Positions 32,696 to 43,008 of a DNA stretch of 64,000 nucleotides are shown piece after piece. Position 1 is the stretch's first letter. Each line of letters starts with the position of its first letter. The DNA is from Deltaproteobacteria bacterium (lineage in GTDB: Bacteria; Myxococcota_A; UBA9160; SZUA-336). The stretch is taken from positions 1-64,000 of the forward strand of contig JAJDAK010000001.1 in NCBI GenBank assembly GCA_029261895.1. Reading direction: 5' to 3'. The notes under the pieces are model-generated. The model saw nothing but the letters and a program-made list of their open reading frames with translations. It was not told the DNA's origin and made no database searches. A program made the position numbers and the translations under genes.

Positions 32696-35445
32696 CCAGT
32701 GCTTCCGGCCTCGAGGGCTGCCTGAGCCGCGGCCAATCGCGCGATCGGTACACGAAACGGTGAGCAGCTCACGTAGTCCAGTTCGATTTCTTCACAGAAA
32801 TGAATCGAACGCGGATCGCCCCCGTGTTCGCCACAGATCCCGACTTTGATATCGGGGCGAGCTTTGCGGCCGGATCGGATCGCCGCACGGATCAACTCGC
32901 CAACTCCCTCAATGTCCAGCGTCACGAACGGATCATCGGGCAGGATGCCCTTCTCGACATACGTGGGAATAAAACGCCCGGAATCGTCGCGACTCAGCGC
33001 CATCGTGGTCTGCGTGAGATCGTTCGTCCCAAACGAAAAGAAATCTGCAACCTCCGCGATTCTTCCAGCGGTGAGTGCCGCGCGTGGTACTTCGATCATG
33101 GTTCCCACGGTATAGCGGATGCGTTTTCCGCGTTCTCGCATGACCGCCTTCGCCGTGCGGTCAGTAAGCGCACGCAAATTCGACACCTCGCCCACATCCG
33201 CGACCAACGGAATCATGATTTCAGGTTGTGTCCGAATCCCTTCCTCAGCACACGCGCACGCGGCTTCAATAATCGCTCGAACCTGAACTTCGTAAATCTC
33301 AGGGTAAGTGATGCCAAGGCGACAGCCGCGATGTCCGAGCATCGGGTTGAACTCTCGAAGCGCTTCAACCTTACGCCGCAGGTCTTCATCTTTAAGCCCC
33401 AAATCCTTGGCGAGCGCGGCGGATTCCTCCTGCGTATGGGGCAAGAACTCATGCAGCGGTGGATCCAAGAGGCGAATCGTCACCGGCAGCCCAGCCATCG
33501 CACGGAAGATCCCGAAGAAATCGTCACGTTGCATAGGCAGGATTTCTTTAAGGGAGTTGATACGTTCCTCGGAGCTATCCGCCAGAATCATACGTCGCAC
33601 CGCGAGAATACGTTCGGTCTGAAAGAACATGTGTTCCGTGCGACATAAGCCGATGCCCTCTGCGCCGAAGCGGCGTGCCAATGCGGCGTCCGCGGGCGTG
33701 TCTGCGTTGGTACGAACCTTGAGCCGGCGAAACTTATCCGCCCAGGACATCAGGGTTTGAAAGTCGCCGCCGAGTTCGGGTTCAACGGTGGGCACTTTGC
33801 CTTTAAAGACATAGCCATACGAGCCGTCGAGCGTGATCACATCACCCTCGCCAAACTCGATTCCCCCGATGCGTGCAATTTTGCGCTCCAAGTCGATTTC
33901 GAGCTTCGCGCAGCCAGAGACGCAGCACTTGCCCATGCCACGCGCAACCACGGCCGCATGCGATGTCATGCCGCCGAGCGCGGTCAAGATACCGCGTGCT
34001 GCATACATGCCATGAATATCCTCGGGCGACGTTTCCCGGCGTACGAGAATCACATCCTCGTTACGCTCCGCCCATTCCTCGGCGGTTTCGGCGTCAAAGA
34101 CAACGCGTCCACACGCGGCGCCTGGCGAAGCGGGTAAACCGTTTGCGATCGGCGGTGGAGCCGCTGATCGATCTAACGTGGGATGCAGCAGCTGATCCAA
34201 CTGCTCGGGTGCTACGCGTCGAATCGCTTCCTCGCGATTGATGAGTTTCTCACGAACCATGCAAACCGCGATCGTTACCGCAGCGCGCGCGGTGCGCTTA
34301 CCGCTACGCGTCTGCAACATCCAAAGCTTGCCGCGTTGGATCGTGAATTCGAGGTCCTGCATATCGCGGTAGTGCTTCTCGAGCGAATCCGAGACACGGC
34401 GGAGGTCGCGATAGCAACGCGGCATCGTCTCCTGCAACGACTGCGGCTTGCCCGATTTGCTCGACGTCTTGATAATCGAATGCGGCGTCCGAATCCCCGC
34501 AACAACGTCTTCGCCCTGCGCATTGGGTAAGAACTCACCGAAGAACACGCGTTCACCGGTCGACGGATCCCGCGTAAACGCGACACCGGTAGCGGAATCG
34601 TCCCCGAGATTGCCAAAGACCATGGCCTGTACGTTGACCGCGGTGCCCCAACTCTCAGGGATGTCATTCATCTTGCGGTACGTCACCGCACGCGGCGTGT
34701 TCCAAGATTTAAAAACCGCTGCGACGGCTCCCCAGAGCTGATCGAGCGGTTTTTGTGGAAACTCTTTCCCCGTATTCGACTTGACGATCTTCTTATACGA
34801 GGTGACGAGGTCTGCAAGATCCTTATCGTTGAGGTCGGTATCCTGCACCGCCTTTTTCGCGTGCTTCTTAGCTTCGAGTTTCTTTTCAAACTCTTCGATC
34901 GGAATACCCAGCACGACGTTGCCGTACATTTGAATGAAGCGTCGATAGCTATCGAACGCAAAGCGTCGATTGCCGCTCTGTTCCGCCAAGCCATCGACGG
35001 TCTGATCGTTCAGACCCAGATTGAGCACGGTATCCATCATCCCAGGCATACTGACCCGCGCGCCGGAACGAACAGAAAGCAGCAAGGGGTTTTTACTTTG
35101 ACCGAAGTTGGCACCCATCACTTTTTCGACACGCTTGAGCTGTGTCAGTGCCGTTTCTTTGACGACCGCTGGAAGTTTTTGACCGCGCCGATTGAACTCG
35201 GTGCAGACTTCCGTAGAAATCGTAAAACCTGCTGGAACGGGTACGCCTAAACTCGTCATCTCCGCGAGATTCGCGCCCTTGCCGCCCAACAGCTCCTTCA
35301 TCGACGCGCGGCCGTCCGCACGCCCATCGCCAAAGAAATAGACCTGGCGCTTGGTCCGGCTTACCGGCTTGCGCGCTGGCGATCGTTTCTTCGACTTCTG
35401 AGTCGTCCGCTTGGACGACCGCTTCTTATTTGCTCGCGCTGCCAA
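32692..35445 (-). CDS. ppdK: Pyruvate, phosphate dikinase
   Basis: This 917-aa enzyme interconverts PEP, AMP and PPi with pyruvate, ATP and Pi. The N-terminal nucleotide-binding part begins near residue 34 (VYFFGDGRADG, MKELLGGKGANLAEM). The central phosphohistidine is in GGMTSHAAVVARGMGKCC. The C-terminal PEP/pyruvate barrel ends with GICGEHGGDP. The first 33 residues form an extra Lys/Arg/Ser-rich tail. The TTG start has GGGAG about 11 nt upstream. It may serve gluconeogenesis or PPi-linked glycolysis. Confidence 0.93.
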   Translation of the reverse strand: MAARANKKRSSKRTTQKSKKRSPARKPVSRTKRQVYFFGDGRADGRASMKELLGGKGANLAEMTSLGVPVPAGFTISTEVCTEFNRRGQKLPAVVKETALTQLKRVEKVMGANFGQSKNPLLLSVRSGARVSMPGMMDTVLNLGLNDQTVDGLAEQSGNRRFAFDSYRRFIQMYGNVVLGIPIEEFEKKLEAKKHAKKAVQDTDLNDKDLADLVTSYKKIVKSNTGKEFPQKPLDQLWGAVAAVFKSWNTPRAVTYRKMNDIPESWGTAVNVQAMVFGNLGDDSATGVAFTRDPSTGERVFFGEFLPNAQGEDVVAGIRTPHSIIKTSSKSGKPQSLQETMPRCYRDLRRVSDSLEKHYRDMQDLEFTIQRGKLWMLQTRSGKRTARAAVTIAVCMVREKLINREEAIRRVAPEQLDQLLHPTLDRSAAPPPIANGLPASPGAACGRVVFDAETAEEWAERNEDVILVRRETSPEDIHGMYAARGILTALGGMTSHAAVVARGMGKCCVSGCAKLEIDLERKIARIGGIEFGEGDVITLDGSYGYVFKGKVPTVEPELGGDFQTLMSWADKFRRLKVRTNADTPADAALARRFGAEGIGLCRTEHMFFQTERILAVRRMILADSSEERINSLKEILPMQRDDFFGIFRAMAGLPVTIRLLDPPLHEFLPHTQEESAALAKDLGLKDEDLRRKVEALREFNPMLGHRGCRLGITYPEIYEVQVRAIIEAACACAEEGIRTQPEIMIPLVADVGEVSNLRALTDRTAKAVMRERGKRIRYTVGTMIEVPRAALTAGRIAEVADFFSFGTNDLTQTTMALSRDDSGRFIPTYVEKGILPDDPFVTLDIEGVGELIRAAIRSGRKARPDIKVGICGEHGGDPRSIHFCEEIELDYVSCSPFRVPIARLAAAQAALEAGSTG

Positions 35446-35556
35446 CTGAATTCATCTCCCAGGCGCAAATCGACCTCACGATTGTACCCCCCGTCTGCGC
35501 ACTCGCTCGGAAAACAGCGCGCGCCGGCGCAGTATCCCCGGAGGGCCGGCCCAGCG

Positions 35557-36354
35557 TCAAGACAGCGCTGGATCGGGTCTATGAGCCCCTCCGAGCAGCT
35601 TGGCCGCAAGCGCCTCGCGCACGAACTCGGCCGACTTCAGTTCCAAGCCGATCTGAAAGCGGTAGAAACGATCGAGCAGGCCCTCTGCCCGCTTCACATC
35701 CGCCTCTGCGAAGCCCAGCTGATCGCGCTCACGAAGCGGGCTCCGCAGGCCTTGCTCTAAGCCCAGGAGAACCCTCGGTGAGACGGCCAGCGTTTCATCG
35801 CCTGCGCAATTCGGGCAAACCGCACCCCCGTGGCGAGGGGAGAAACCAACCCTCGGCATGCTGAGGGTGATCGCGTCTCCACATTGGGTGCAGTTCGCAA
35901 AGAGCGGCCGATACCCCAAACGACCCAGGGTTTTGGTCTGCACCATCAATGCGAGAAGCCGGTCGGGTTCCTCCTCCCGCAACACATCGAGCACGCCAAT
36001 CGCGAATGCAAAGAATTCCGGATTCGCCTCGCGGTCGCCCGTGAGACGATCCAAGACTTCCAAAAACTGACACGCAATTGCGTAGCGGCCCAAATCATTT
36101 ACGAGGCCTTCGTAAGAGCTCACTTGCTTTGCACTCTCGAGTCGCATCAACGACGCGCGCGGTGGATCAACGATGCGTAGTTCGGCCACGGTGAAAATTT
36201 CCAATGTGCCCGGGAAGCGTCGCTTCGATCGACGCGCTCCTTTGGCCAGCGCAGAGACACGGCCGAGGGTCTCGCAGTAGAGATGAACCAGCCGATCGGA
36301 TTCGCCGTAGTCGAGGTGGCGCAGCACGATCGCCCGTGTGCGATATTCCGCCAC
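35557..36354 (-). CDS. recO: DNA repair protein RecO
   Basis: This 265-aa protein loads RecA with RecR and displaces SSB during gap repair. The N-terminal OB fold is seen in YRTRAIVLRHLDYGESDRLVHLY and the middle helix bundle follows. A zinc-binding site is CTQCGD with CPNCAG. The GTG start lies 1 nt after the mgtE stop, so the genes are coupled. A 111-nt gap separates it from ppdK. Confidence 0.88.
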   Translation of the reverse strand: MAEYRTRAIVLRHLDYGESDRLVHLYCETLGRVSALAKGARRSKRRFPGTLEIFTVAELRIVDPPRASLMRLESAKQVSSYEGLVNDLGRYAIACQFLEVLDRLTGDREANPEFFAFAIGVLDVLREEEPDRLLALMVQTKTLGRLGYRPLFANCTQCGDAITLSMPRVGFSPRHGGAVCPNCAGDETLAVSPRVLLGLEQGLRSPLRERDQLGFAEADVKRAEGLLDRFYRFQIGLELKSAEFVREALAAKLLGGAHRPDPALS

Positions 36355-36355
36355 G

Positions 36356-37699
36356 CTAGAGCATCAGGTACGCCACCAAGCAGAACATCGCGATACCCAC
36401 GATGTCGGTCGACGTGGTGACGAATGGGCCAGACGCAATCGCTGGATCTGCGCCGAGCCGACTGAAGAGGAGCGGCAACGTAGTGCCGAGCATCGCAGCG
36501 ATTGTAATAGCGACGAACATGCCGAGACTTACAACGATTGGGAAATGCCTAGGCCCGAAGCCTAAGTACGTTGCAACGATGCCGAGTGCGAACGAAAAAG
36601 TAACCGCCAAAAGTAAGCTGGTGCCAAATTCGTGACCGATGATGCGTCCGACGGAGGAAACCTCCAAACGGCCGGTTGCCAAACCACGCACAACAACCAT
36701 GGCGCATTGGCTTGCAACATTGCCCCCCATGCCGAGGATGATCGGTAGAAAGAACGTCAGCGCGAGCGTCTGTTGAATCACGTCTTCGAAACGAGCGAGC
36801 AAGAGGATTCCGCCAAAGCCGCCAGCGAAGCTCGCTGCCAGCCAGGGGAACCGAATCCACGCGCCGCGGAATACGCCGGGTGACTTCACTTCTTCCCAGG
36901 TCGTACCCGCCATCTTCAAGATATCTTCGGTGGCTTCTTCACGCATGACGTCAATCACGTCGTCTACAGTGACAACGCCAACGAGTACGTTCGAATGGTC
37001 TACGACGGGCACGGCCAGTAGGTCGTAGCGCGCAACCAGCTGAGCGACTTCTTCCTGATCGTCATCGGTCCGTACACGAATCGGCTCGCCGACCATGCAA
37101 TCTTTGAGCAGCGTATACGGCGGTTGCAAAATCAACTGACGCAGCGATAGCACACCGACCAGATAGCTTCGATCATCCACCACGTAGACGTAGAAACTCG
37201 CCTCGGTGTCTTGCCGTTGCTGCAAGCGCTCCACCGCTTCTTTCGCAGTCAAACTTTCGGGTAACGCGAAGAACTCCGTCGACATGATGGCACCGGCGGT
37301 GTCTTCGGTGTAGCCGAGCAAGCTTTCGATATCCTCGGCGGCGTCGCCGATCGCACCTAGAATATTGTCCGAGGTTTCACGCGGCAGTTCACGTAGGACA
37401 TCAGCCGCATCATCGGGCGGCATGTGGCGCAGAATCTGTGCCGACATTTCGGGATCGAATTCACCGAGAAGATCCGCGCGGGCCGCGAACTCCAAGAGCG
37501 CGAGAACTTCGGCGCGGGCTTCGGCCGAATCGAGCAAATCGAATACGGCCTTGCGGTCGCTCCGCGTAAGCCGGTCTAGAACCTCGGCAATTTCGGCGGA
37601 GTGACTTTTCGCGAGCAGACGACCGGCGTGAGCCCACGCACCACGGCGCACGAGCCTGACAAGGCTGGCTTGCAGCAGACTGCCTCGGCTTTCGGGCAT
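36356..37699 (-). CDS. mgtE: Magnesium transporter MgtE
   Basis: This 447-aa Mg2+ channel has an N domain (AEVLDRLTRSDRKAVFDLLDS), two CBS domains (about residues 135-255, e.g. YLVGVLSLRQLIL and LVGVVTVDDVIDVM) and five TM helices. The signature GGNVASQCAMVVVRGLATG near the second TM half is typical. Mg2+ binding to the N and CBS domains closes the pore. ATG is preceded by GGAGAGG. recO follows 1 nt later. Confidence 0.92.
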   Translation of the reverse strand: MPESRGSLLQASLVRLVRRGAWAHAGRLLAKSHSAEIAEVLDRLTRSDRKAVFDLLDSAEARAEVLALLEFAARADLLGEFDPEMSAQILRHMPPDDAADVLRELPRETSDNILGAIGDAAEDIESLLGYTEDTAGAIMSTEFFALPESLTAKEAVERLQQRQDTEASFYVYVVDDRSYLVGVLSLRQLILQPPYTLLKDCMVGEPIRVRTDDDQEEVAQLVARYDLLAVPVVDHSNVLVGVVTVDDVIDVMREEATEDILKMAGTTWEEVKSPGVFRGAWIRFPWLAASFAGGFGGILLLARFEDVIQQTLALTFFLPIILGMGGNVASQCAMVVVRGLATGRLEVSSVGRIIGHEFGTSLLLAVTFSFALGIVATYLGFGPRHFPIVVSLGMFVAITIAAMLGTTLPLLFSRLGADPAIASGPFVTTSTDIVGIAMFCLVAYLML

Positions 37700-37785
37700 G
37701 GCCTCTCCGTCTTTAATGCGGTCAAATTCACGATCGGAATTGAGGTTGCCTCAGCTGCCCATGAGGCTCAACCCGTGGTACCGGT

Positions 37786-38268
37786 CTAGGGCTCACCCCA
37801 AAGCAAGCGCTTCACATAGTCCGTCCGGTATACCAGGTCTGGGTGATTTGAAGAAATCGGTGGATTCAGCAGAAACGAAACCACGGCCCAGCTCAGCAGC
37901 GCAAGAATCAGACCGATGCTGGCATGGCGGCCCCAGCGAAGCAGCTGCCTGCGCCAGAGTCCGGCTCCTTTGCGACGACGTTTGCTGCGGCGTTTCGACA
38001 GCAACGCGACACCCTCGTCCGGATCGGCTCCGATCGCACGCGAGATCGCGCGGGCGGTCGCACGGGAGTGACCATCCTGCCCGAGTGGATCCCCGCCGTC
38101 TTCGATGCCCTGGATCCGGCTCGGTGGCAGCTTGGTTCGTGCAGCGACGAAGTAGACCGAGATCCCGCGGAGTTCCCGCTGGCGGCGATACCAGCGGCCA
38201 AACTCAGCCGCCGGATCCGTATCGGTTACTGCAGCACCGCTAGATATTCTTTGGACTTCTGTCCCCAC
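37786..38268 (-). CDS. RodZ-like helix-turn-helix membrane protein
   Basis: This 160-aa protein has an N-terminal HTH_25-type helix-turn-helix: FGRWYRRQRELRGISVYFVAARTKLPPSRIQGIEDG (in parts), a basic linker RSKRRRKGAGLWRRQ, one TM helix near residues 114-133 and a short periplasmic tail. This is the RodZ plan without the usual large periplasmic domain. RodZ anchors MreB and shapes the cell; this short form may be a regulator only. The GTG start overlaps the PilF-like gene by 43 nt. Confidence 0.6.
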   Translation of the reverse strand: MGTEVQRISSGAAVTDTDPAAEFGRWYRRQRELRGISVYFVAARTKLPPSRIQGIEDGGDPLGQDGHSRATARAISRAIGADPDEGVALLSKRRSKRRRKGAGLWRRQLLRWGRHASIGLILALLSWAVVSFLLNPPISSNHPDLVYRTDYVKRLLWGEP

Positions 38269-39002
38269 TCGCCCTTGCCCCCTCGCTCCATAGCGACCTT
38301 GAGATTTTCCAAGGCCTTCGTCCGATTGCCCACTTTCACGTAGGCCTGCGCTAAACGAAATCGAGCTTGAGCTTCGACATGGCCCAACGGATTGTTCGGC
38401 ACGCTTTGCACGATCTTCACAACGCGCTGAAATTCCGCGATGGCGTCCACCGACTCCCCCATGTCGTAAAACGCAATTCCAAGGTTGAGGTGCGCTACGA
38501 AGTTTGAGTCGTTCTCCGCAACAGCACTTCGAAAGTCTCGAACCGCATCCTCAAGCCTACCGGATTTGTAGTGCGCCCAGCCACGGTTTACAAGGGCACG
38601 GCCGGGACGAAGGAATACGGGCTCGTCGATCAACTCTTTATTGATACGAATCGCATCGTCCCAACGCTCGGCTTGCAGGTAGACGACGCCGAGGTTCAGC
38701 TTGGCTTCGAGATGATGACGGTCGTAGCGGAGAACGGCTTTCAGCTCCCGCTCCGCATCTTCGAGTAAATTCTTCTGACGATAGGCCTCGGAAAGACCGA
38801 AATGAGTTTCCGGGTCCGTGGAGTTTAAATCGAGCGATGCCCGGTACTCGCGGATCGCGAGTTCGTATTGCCCCCTCTGCAGTTTGGAGTCGCCAATCGC
38901 GCGACGGTTGATCGCGCGTTCACGATCGAGCTCGCTAACCGTGGCGCAGGACAGGAGCGCCAGCATCGGAACCAGCCATATCATTCGAATGAGCGCTTTC
39001 AC
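38226..39002 (-). CDS. PilF/PilW-like TPR lipoprotein
   Basis: This 258-aa lipoprotein has a signal with lipobox LLSC (near residue 18-19) followed by TPR repeats (RAIGDSKLQRGQYELAIREYRASLDLNSTDPETHFGLSEAYRQ, then repeats to the end). PilF/PilW helps type IV pilus secretin assembly. The PilF-RodZ neighbourhood is common in proteobacteria. The GTG at 39002 has GGGAG 7 nt upstream; an earlier start is possible. No pilus gene is visible here. Confidence 0.75.
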   Translation of the reverse strand: MKALIRMIWLVPMLALLSCATVSELDRERAINRRAIGDSKLQRGQYELAIREYRASLDLNSTDPETHFGLSEAYRQKNLLEDAERELKAVLRYDRHHLEAKLNLGVVYLQAERWDDAIRINKELIDEPVFLRPGRALVNRGWAHYKSGRLEDAVRDFRSAVAENDSNFVAHLNLGIAFYDMGESVDAIAEFQRVVKIVQSVPNNPLGHVEAQARFRLAQAYVKVGNRTKALENLKVAMERGGKGEWGQKSKEYLAVLQ

Positions 39003-39113
39003 CCTAATCTCCCAAACCCTAAGCAACTGAGGATCCGCTGCTGGTATCGGAATCCGAGGGCAACACTTGAGACGGGCCGGTGGCTTAGGACCGCTCTTGC
39101 GCGGGTGTGTCGG

Positions 39114-40013
39114 CTAGAATCGGGTCAGCTTGCGGAAGGCTTCGAAGCGTTCGTCAACTTCGTCGGCGCGGAGGCTGCGGAAACGATCCAAGCTGAAGTC
39201 TTCGACGCAGAAGGAGGCCATCACGGAGCCGGAGATCACGGCAGAACGCAGTACCTCTGGCGTGACCTGATCGTGCTTGGCAATTGCGCCCATGAAACCG
39301 CCGGCAAAGCTGTCGCCCGCGCCCGTGGGGTCTTTGACGTGGCGCAGTGGAAACGCTGGCGCCGAAAAAATCCCGTGTTCATCAAAGAGCAAGGCGCCGT
39401 GTTCGCCGCGCTTGATAATCACTGTATGCGGACCGAGGTCGCGAATCGCATGCGCCGCACTCACCAGATTGTTTTCCTCGGTAAGCTGTCGCGCTTCTTC
39501 ATCGTTGATCACCAGACCGTTGACCTGACTCAAAGTTTGTCGCAATTCGTCGTTTGTGCCTTCGATCCAGAAGTTCATCGTATCCATCGCCGAGAACTGC
39601 GGCGCCCGCGTCTGCTCCAAAACACGACGCTGTATGCTCGGATGAATATTGGCAAGAAAAACGTACCGGGGGTCGCGGTGTGAATCCGGTAAGTCCGGAT
39701 TGAAAGTCTCAAAAACACCCAGATCGGTGAAGAGCGTATCGCGGTCGTTCATGGACTCGTGATAGCGCCCACCCCAACGAAAAGTGGAACCCGCCGCGGT
39801 GTAGATCCCCGATATATCAATGCCGCGCGATGCGAGGAACTCGAGGTGCTCCGTTGGAAAATCATCGCCCACCACGCCCACCGCAGCGACTTTGGTCAAG
39901 TACGATGCCGCGACCGAGAAATAACACGCAGCACCGCCGAGCACGCCCTCGACTTTGCCACCGGGCGCTTCCACGTCGTCCAATGCAACCGATCCAACAA
40001 CTAAGAGACTCAT
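39114..40013 (-). CDS. PfkB-family carbohydrate kinase
   Basis: This 299-aa ribokinase-like kinase begins MSLLVVGSVALDDVE. It has GGAACYFSVAASYL (substrate loop) and the catalytic DPTGAGDSFAGGF near residues 217-229. The sugar specificity cannot be told; adenosine-kinase-like or ribokinase-like are options. ATG 40013 is chosen by the conserved start; ATG 40028 overlaps sucD by 11 nt. It follows sucD by 4 nt and may belong to the TCA operon. Confidence 0.82.
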   Translation of the reverse strand: MSLLVVGSVALDDVEAPGGKVEGVLGGAACYFSVAASYLTKVAAVGVVGDDFPTEHLEFLASRGIDISGIYTAAGSTFRWGGRYHESMNDRDTLFTDLGVFETFNPDLPDSHRDPRYVFLANIHPSIQRRVLEQTRAPQFSAMDTMNFWIEGTNDELRQTLSQVNGLVINDEEARQLTEENNLVSAAHAIRDLGPHTVIIKRGEHGALLFDEHGIFSAPAFPLRHVKDPTGAGDSFAGGFMGAIAKHDQVTPEVLRSAVISGSVMASFCVEDFSLDRFRSLRADEVDERFEAFRKLTRF

Positions 40014-40017
40014 CGTA

Positions 40018-40896
40018 CTAACCCGCATCCGGTGCGGCTTGTTTCAGCGTCTCACCGATCTGTGCGGGCGAATCCGCAACGGGAATACCGGCTTGACCCA
40101 ACGCTTTGATTTTCTCTTCGGCGGTGCCCTTGCCGCCCGAAATAATCGCGCCCGCATGTCCCATGCGCTTGCCGGGAGGCGCAGTACGTCCCGCGATGAA
40201 CGCAACCACCGGTTTGTCCATATTCGACGCGACAAACTCGGCCGCTTCCTCTTCCGCAGACCCCCCGATCTCACCGATCATCACAACCGCGTGGGTGTCG
40301 GGATCCGCTTGAAAGAGCGCGAGCGTATCCACGAAGTTCGTGCCCGGTATCGGATCGCCGCCGATTCCGATACAGGTCGACTGACCGATGTCCGCCTTGG
40401 TGAGCTGATCCACAGCTTCATAGGTCAACGTTCCGGATCGCGATACCACACCGACGGTGCCTTCCTTGAAAATACGGTACGGCGGGATGCCAATCCGAAC
40501 ATTTGCTTTCGGCGCGAGCAAACCCGGACAGTTGGGACCGATCAAGCGGGTGTTAGATCCGCGCATCGCCGCACGCACGCGGAGCATGTCGCGCACGGGA
40601 ATGCCCTCGGTAATACAAATCACCAACGGAATCTGCGCTTCAACCGCTTCGAGAATGGCATCGGCAGCGCCGGGCGGCGGCACGAAGATCACGGAGGCAT
40701 TCGCGCCGCTCTCTCGTACCGCATCGTTTACCGTATTGAAGATCGGAACATCGCTATAGGTCGTACCCGCTTTACCGGGTCGAATCCCAGCAACGACTTT
40801 GGTGCCGTACTCGATCGAAAGATCCGTATGGAGCTGACCCACTTTGCCCATGCCCTGAACCAGCAACCGGGTGTTTTCATCAACCAGAACACTCAT
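40018..40896 (-). CDS. sucD: Succinyl-CoA synthetase alpha subunit
   Basis: This 292-aa subunit binds CoA and carries the phosphohistidine (in [14 protein letters not shown]). It has [10 protein letters not shown] and [11 protein letters not shown]. With SucC it converts succinyl-CoA to succinate with ATP or GTP formation. ATGA overlap with sucC. It is in the icd-mdh-sucC-sucD operon. Confidence 0.93.
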   Translation of the reverse strand: MSVLVDENTRLLVQGMGKVGQLHTDLSIEYGTKVVAGIRPGKAGTTYSDVPIFNTVNDAVRESGANASVIFVPPPGAADAILEAVEAQIPLVICITEGIPVRDMLRVRAAMRGSNTRLIGPNCPGLLAPKANVRIGIPPYRIFKEGTVGVVSRSGTLTYEAVDQLTKADIGQSTCIGIGGDPIPGTNFVDTLALFQADPDTHAVVMIGEIGGSAEEEAAEFVASNMDKPVVAFIAGRTAPPGKRMGHAGAIISGGKGTAEEKIKALGQAGIPVADSPAQIGETLKQAAPDAG

Positions 40897-42050
40897 GCGT
40901 TCACCGCCGCGACAATCTTCTCTGCCGCGTCCCTCATGCCATCCGCTGGCGTTATGTCTAGGCCTGATTCGGCGAGCATTTGACTCCCCTTCTCCGCATT
41001 CGTGCCATCCAAGCGCACGACCAAGGGGATGTTCAGGCCCACGTTCTTCGCTGCTGCGATAATGCCCTCTGCGATCAAGTCACAGAGCACGATGCCGCCA
41101 AAGATATTGACGAGGATTCCCTTCACATTGGGATCCGCGAGAATGAGTCGAAACGCGTGACTCACGCGTTCGGCGTCAGCCGTGCCGCCCACATCGAGAA
41201 AATTGGCGGGGTCACCGCCGGTCAACTTGATGATGTCCATGGTACCCATCGCCAAACCCGCACCGTTTACCATGCAACCAATATTGCCATCCAACGAGAC
41301 CCAAGAAAGATCGTATTCGGAAGCCTCGGCTTCGCGCGCATCTTCTTCGTCACGATCGCGAAGCTCTTCGATGGCCTTCTGTCGATAAAGCGCGTTCGAA
41401 TCGAAGTTAAGTTTGCAGTCGAGTGGGATCACGACGTCGCCAGACACCACGAGAGGATTGATTTCGGCCAGCGAACAATCCTTTTCCATGAAAAGTCTGT
41501 AGAGGTTTTTCACCAACCCGATGAAGCTATTGACCTGTTTCGGTTCGAGGCCGAGGTCAAAGCCCAAATCGCGCGCCTGATAGTCACAGACTCCGACGAG
41601 CGCATCGACCTGAACGGTCAGGATCTTATCGGGAGTGTTCGCAGCAACTTCTTCGATATCCATCCCACCTTCGGTCGACGCCAGGATGGCTACGTTCTGC
41701 GTTGCTCGATCGACCAAGACGGCGACATAAAGTTCGCGATCGATCTGGGTGCCGGATTCGATGTAGACACGACGAACCAATTTACCTGCCGCGCCGGTCT
41801 GTGGCGTTACCAACGTCATGCCCAGCATATTCTCAGTCGTGGCTCGCGCTTCTTCCGGGGTTTTCGCGACTTTGATGCCGCCACCTTTACCGCGCCCGCC
41901 AGCGTGCACTTGCGCTTTAACCACGACGGTGCCACCGATATCCCTCGCCGCCGCCTCAGCGTCGTCGCCCGACATAACGAGCTTCCCTAGCGGTACATTG
42001 ACGCCGTACTCGCGTAAAAGCGCTTTGGCTTGATACTCGTGAACGTTCAC
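40893..42050 (-). CDS. sucC: Succinyl-CoA synthetase beta subunit
   Basis: This 385-aa ATP-grasp subunit begins [19 protein letters not shown] and includes [17 protein letters not shown] (nucleotide loop), LAEINPLVV (metal site) and [18 protein letters not shown]. The GTG start has GGGAGACT upstream. It follows mdh by 18 nt in the operon. Confidence 0.95.
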   Translation of the reverse strand: MNVHEYQAKALLREYGVNVPLGKLVMSGDDAEAAARDIGGTVVVKAQVHAGGRGKGGGIKVAKTPEEARATTENMLGMTLVTPQTGAAGKLVRRVYIESGTQIDRELYVAVLVDRATQNVAILASTEGGMDIEEVAANTPDKILTVQVDALVGVCDYQARDLGFDLGLEPKQVNSFIGLVKNLYRLFMEKDCSLAEINPLVVSGDVVIPLDCKLNFDSNALYRQKAIEELRDRDEEDAREAEASEYDLSWVSLDGNIGCMVNGAGLAMGTMDIIKLTGGDPANFLDVGGTADAERVSHAFRLILADPNVKGILVNIFGGIVLCDLIAEGIIAAAKNVGLNIPLVVRLDGTNAEKGSQMLAESGLDITPADGMRDAAEKIVAAVNA

Positions 42051-42068
42051 AGTCTCCCTTTCGGAACT

Positions 42069-42998
42069 CTAAAGTTCGATCTCTCCGAGCAGTGTTTTCA
42101 CATGCTCGATGCTCTTGTCCAACATGGCTTGTTCCGCAGCATCGAGATCGAGCTCGAGGATCTTCTCTACACCACCCGCGCCGAGTTGTACCGGCACACC
42201 CATGTAAATTCCCGATGAGCCGTACTCGCCTTCGAGATATGCCGCACACGGAAGCACGCGTTTTTGATCCCGCAGTATCGATTCGGCCATCTGCAGCGCC
42301 GACTCCGCCGGTGAAACGAATGCTGAGCCCGTCTTTAAGAGTCCAACAACTTCGCCTCCCGCACCTTGGACACGTTTGACGATCGCGTCGATGGTCGCGT
42401 CATCCATGAGCTTCTGCAGAGGCACACCACTGACGCTGCAATAGCGTCGCAGCGGCACCATCGTGTCGCCGTGTCCACCCAGCACCAAGGCGATCACGTC
42501 GCAGGGAGAAACACCCAAAGCGTCCGCGACGAAGTATTGGAATCGAGCGGAATCCAAGATGCCCGCCATACCGACCACGCGTTCGCGCGGAAAACCAGTA
42601 ATCTCTTTCATCGTCCAGACCATGGCGTCCAACGGATTCGAAACCACGATCACGATCGCATTCGGCGAGTGTTGTTTAATATTGCCGGCGACATCTTTCA
42701 TGATCGAAAGATTTTTCGACAGCAGATCGTCGCGACTCATACCGGGCTTGCGCGCGAGCCCCGCGGTAACGATGTACAGATCAGAATTCGCGGTATCGGC
42801 ATAGTCGTTGGTACCGCTGATGCGCGCGCTGCTGCCACAGACCGGCAAGCCGTGAGAAATATCTAACGCTTTGCCTTGGGGTAGCCCGGCGACGACGTCA
42901 AAGAGTACGACGTCCCCGAGTTCGCGCGCCGCCGCTTGATGGGCCAGTACGCCGCCAATATTTCCTGCTCCAATGAGGGAGATTTTTACATTCGCCAT
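42069..42998 (-). CDS. mdh: Malate dehydrogenase (LDH-like type)
   Basis: This 309-aa NAD-dependent enzyme oxidises malate to oxaloacetate. The N-terminal Rossmann loop is [11 protein letters not shown], and the substrate-binding residues are in [14 protein letters not shown]. The catalytic His is in [17 protein letters not shown] precedes the ATG; it lies 10 nt after icd. Confidence 0.95.
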   Translation of the reverse strand: MANVKISLIGAGNIGGVLAHQAAARELGDVVLFDVVAGLPQGKALDISHGLPVCGSSARISGTNDYADTANSDLYIVTAGLARKPGMSRDDLLSKNLSIMKDVAGNIKQHSPNAIVIVVSNPLDAMVWTMKEITGFPRERVVGMAGILDSARFQYFVADALGVSPCDVIALVLGGHGDTMVPLRRYCSVSGVPLQKLMDDATIDAIVKRVQGAGGEVVGLLKTGSAFVSPAESALQMAESILRDQKRVLPCAAYLEGEYGSSGIYMGVPVQLGAGGVEKILELDLDAAEQAMLDKSIEHVKTLLGEIEL

Positions 42999-43008
42999 GA
43001 CTTTCCTC

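Noticed and set aside
39955..40983. 342-codon plus-strand frame antisense to sucD and pfkB
   Set aside because: Same reason: shadow of sucD with no recognisable domain.
40980..41990. 336-codon plus-strand frame antisense to sucC
   Set aside because: SucC is unambiguous on the minus strand; the opposite frame is kept open by GC-rich codon bias.
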